64,000 nucleotides of DNA from Microvelia longipes. Lineage: Eukaryota > Arthropoda > Insecta > Hemiptera > Veliidae. The position numbers and the translations under genes are program-made. The notes beneath the pieces are model-generated. The model searched no databases, was not told the DNA's origin, and saw nothing but the letters and a program-made list of their open reading frames with translations. Below are positions 61,141 through 64,000 of the stretch, one piece after another (the stretch's first letter is position 1; every line of letters begins with the position of its first letter). The stretch covers positions 17,401,117 to 17,465,116 of the forward strand of contig JACMZG010001913.1 of NCBI GenBank assembly GCA_018340805.1, given 5' to 3'.

Positions 61141-62052
61141 ATTGTGTCAATCTGATGCCGAATATTCTAGGCTTCTAGCATGCCATACTCTATTTATCGC
61201 TAGGTTATGCTATGAACTGCCCAATTTAGGTTTCATGGTAGGGTAGATCCTAAACATAAGAAGTAAACTAGTGGCAGCAATGATTGCTGAAGCAAAATAG
61301 GAACCAATTAGAAGGTTAAAATTATCATTAGCAGCCATGAAAATAACTTAAGGGGTCTTCATCCTGTGCAACTCTGTGGCTGAGCGGCCAATGCTTCGCA
61401 GACTTCCAACAGAAGTCATTTGCGTTTTTATTTTTCTTTGTATTATTTATTGTTCATTTTTTGTTATTACATGGCATTTTATTATTATTAAGAAATTGTT
61501 TATTATGTGCGCCGCGAAGCAATCTATATGATGGAAAGTTTTTGCTTGTTCCATATCTCTACTACGTTAAACGAGACAAATAAAATGTTGCCTAATTATC
61601 ATTGCTTGAGTTCTTTTTCCCATACTTTGCATTGATGGTATCAATTCCTGCTGGATTCAACTGTATATAGTTAAATTTTCAATTTCCCAGTCTTAACATT
61701 TTATAACGTTCCCATTTGTTTTGTGTTTAAGAGTAAAATTTAACATTTCCTTACTATGGCATTGACCTATTAGCTTCCTCTGTTATTTTGTTTTTAAGCT
61801 GCCCTATTGTTTGAAAATTAAAATTACTTATCATTGTTATTGAAGACTTTTAACACGTGCTTGGCGTCACAATTATTCCTCTGGCATGTGTTTTACTGTT
61901 TTTATCTTATTGATGTGTTAATTGTTAGTGTCTGTGAAAACGTTTACATTTTTCACCTTTTCTTAACCTATGATAATTTAGTATTAGATCAAATAACAGG
62001 AAGATGATTTGTATAAATTTTAATGTTTTACGAATGCTATTAGTAGATGACC
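61141..62052. other. AT-rich stretch, no gene recognised
   Basis: ctgtggctgagcggccaatg at about 61375 and gcgccgcgaagc at 61508 are GC-rich scraps like those near 63400. No gene seen. Confidence 0.45.
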
Positions 62053-62190
62053 ATGAGGCGAATCTTGATTAGTCTCAACTTAACTTTACTACTTCTGTCA
62101 AAACTGTTTCATAAATCCAATAGTATTGGGCGGGCAATACAAATCTACGCAGACGACGTCAAAGTTTATATCTTAGACACCACTACGTGA
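62053..62190 (+). pseudogene. Reverse-transcriptase fragment with YADD box
   Basis: A 45-codon open frame reads, towards its end, IGRAIQIYADDVKVYILD; YADD is at 62146-62157 and the hydrophobic residues on both sides fit the palm strand of LINE reverse transcriptases. Upstream residues (a Leu-rich stretch, then FHKSNS) only loosely fit. The frame stops at a TGA immediately after. No other retrotransposon domain can be read nearby, so this is a short remnant. It differs from the fragment at 49.4 kb (YADDMVTL), so at least two LINE lineages may be represented. Confidence 0.55.
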
Positions 62191-63525
62191 GGTAATGAAC
62201 TATTTCAACGTAGCCTGTCACCATTTTTTCTTTTCATATTTCAACAAATACAAAAAAATATTAATGATGTTTATACTAATTAAATAGTTTTATCTGTAGA
62301 CGATCATTAATAACAATCCTTAAAGACAATAATAATGTATAAAGACGTTCAATTCCACACATCAATTTTTTACTATTTCATCTACATACAATGACAGTCT
62401 TAATAGGAACACAAAGGTAGTTTTAAAAAAAGATTAAATATTTTAGGCGACGACAACTAAAATAGTACTGGAGTACCTAATTTCTCATAACAACAAAATA
62501 ATACTATGACTTTTAAATTATCAGTTAATTAATGAGAATATTTGCAGATTGGATTTAATAAATAACATTTAGATAACGCTATGAGTTATATTTTATGAGT
62601 TATATCTATCCATTGATTCTAATGTAACGAGAGTTTGATTTTATTCGAACATTTGTTTGAGATTTATTACTTAGTTATTTTATGAAATTTATTTATATCA
62701 ACGAATACCATATAGTATTTGTGTTTGCTTCATCCATTTTTATTCATAAAAATGGATATATGGCATGGCTTATCATGTTACGGGCACATTTTCAACGCTG
62801 TTAATGCTCGTTTTATTGCTGTTTCTTTAACTTTTTAATCGAGAGGGCACCGGCAGAGCCTGATCTACGTTCTTATATATGTTATGATACATTCTTATTC
62901 TTTGTATCATTTGCGTACATAATATTTGTAATAATAGTTTTTTAACATAGAGTTAGGATAGAAAAATAATAAATTGCTTTTATTAAGGGTTTTACTTATT
63001 TGGCGTATTTTTAGACACCAACCTCCTTCATGGTTTTGTTCAGATGTCATGGGCGATAGTTTGGTAACCATTACAATACTACAGATCTAGATAAACTTTT
63101 TTGGTAGCCTGGTAAACTTCTCTGATAACGTGGTATAAATTTGTGATAACAAAGATACGTTGATAACCCGATTGCTTCTTTGAGAACGTGGTTTGCTTCT
63201 TTGAAGGCTTTATCAGCTTCTTAACCTAGTACTACGTTGGTTACATTTTATAATGGATTGAGCTGTGAAGTACTATCACAGTATGTGATATATGAGTACA
63301 TGAGTCTCACAACTCATTATAATTACCTAATAACAAAGCTGGCTTCAAACCGTCAACGGTCATCATTAGTGCCTACATAGCACACAAAATAAATCAAGAC
63401 TTCGCGGCCCGGAAGCCTTCCTGTGTCCGCTTCGCTGCCATTGATGTTGATTTTATTATTTGTAGTCACATGCCATTTTGCCATGTATTTAGTTTTTCTA
63501 AGAAGTTGAGTGTTCTAGCTTTAGA
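62191..63525. other. AT-rich stretch, no gene recognised
   Basis: 63060-63240 has a weak internal repeat (ttctttgagaacgtggt / ttctctgataacgtggt, about 50-60 bp apart). 63400-63440 is a GC-rich patch (cttcgcggcccggaagcctt, cctgtgtccgcttcgctgc). No gene recognised. Confidence 0.45.
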
Positions 63526-63528
63526 GAT

Positions 63529-63860
63529 GTGGAGCAGGAAAGCATTCTGGTGGCGTTGGTTATGACCTTACTTAACCGGGTGTTGAAAAAACTTGATGTT
63601 CTTGCGCACAACATACTCAGCCAATCTGATGTAAAACCAGCACCTAGTTGTACCTATCTTGACGCTATCGCACTAACCAAACTTCAAAAATATACATTAT
63701 TCCGTTTTCCCACCTCTTCTTCATCTTTATAACAGGATAATGTGAAGCGCAAAACTCCACAACTACCATAAGCTACGTTGTACCATTAGCTCTGATTACT
63801 TGTCCAATTCTCTTAGAATTCGACCTCTTAGAAAGGCTAAGTTGGATGACGTGGCGTTTT
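63529..63860 (+). pseudogene. Unrecognised coding-like remnant
   Basis: A 67-codon frame (63529-63732) has balanced composition and lower AT than its surroundings (for example VALVMTLLNRVLKKLDVLAH, then NILSQSDVKPAPSCTYLD). After its stop another frame reads CTISSDYLSNSLRIRPLRKA, KLDDVAF to a TAG near 63860. Together they could be the decayed end of a transposable-element ORF. No catalytic motif is visible and I cannot name a family. Confidence 0.25.
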
Positions 63861-64000
63861 AGTTTTTATTTCTTCTTACTTTGTTTACCTCATTAGCTCA
63901 TACAATAAGGTTGAGCTATAAGGGGAACAATAAGGGGAAAGTAGTAGTAGTAATAGGGGGGGAGTGGTAGTAACTACCAGGCAAGTAGGCCACGTTGTTG

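Overview
This is a very AT-rich, gene-poor, repeat-dominated eukaryotic window, almost certainly from an invertebrate animal. Supporting signs are a Pol III SINE with a tRNA head, poly-A tail and target-site duplication; several TA-flanked inverted-repeat elements; long AT microsatellites; and decayed reverse-transcriptase fragments. Dispersed copies of a 5S rRNA fragment read like an arthropod or other ecdysozoan 5S gene. A sea-louse-like copepod is my guess from overall character; nothing here proves it. A run of exactly 1000 N (36513-37512) is an assembly gap. Many tandem copies differ by single-base indels, which suggests long-read consensus noise.

I see no intact conserved multi-exon gene. 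The best protein-coding candidates are a 122-codon minus-strand ORF with a signal-peptide-like start, inside a TA-flanked inverted-repeat element (2333-2914); a decayed ORF with a TATA box and a good ATG context, inside another inverted-repeat element (56396-57058); two reverse-transcriptase fragments with YADD boxes (49.4 kb and 62.1 kb), the first followed by an RNase H-like fragment; a possible 68-nt exon at 60655-60722; and a decayed gene interrupted by a tandem array (39171-44465).

Layout. 0-5.6 kb: family A fragment, small minisatellites, the ORF-bearing element, and a 1.2-kb minisatellite with 96-bp higher-order units. 5.6-13 kb: mostly unique AT-rich DNA, perfect hairpins, and a foldback element (11867-12403). 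13-23.3 kb: many copies of a long dispersed family, 'family A', which carries part of 5S rRNA; two copies contain locally expanded minisatellites (54 bp and 62 bp). 24-25 kb: a young 978-bp SINE inserted in another dispersed repeat, 'family C'. 26.7-28.3 kb: a 1.5-kb foldback element. 29.5-36.5 kb: one more family A copy, then unique AT-rich DNA. 38-44.5 kb: an (AAT)n/(ATT)n block and a 4.9-kb array of about fifty ~100-bp units. 45-46 kb: a 1.05-kb TA-flanked palindromic element. 46-64 kb: further family A and C copies, a 29-bp/145-bp higher-order minisatellite seeded by the family A 3' end, a ~68-bp minisatellite, AT microsatellites and retrotransposon debris.

There are no operons or pathways to describe. 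The common thread is repeat biology: dispersed elements seed tandem arrays, and inverted-repeat elements carry small reading frames.
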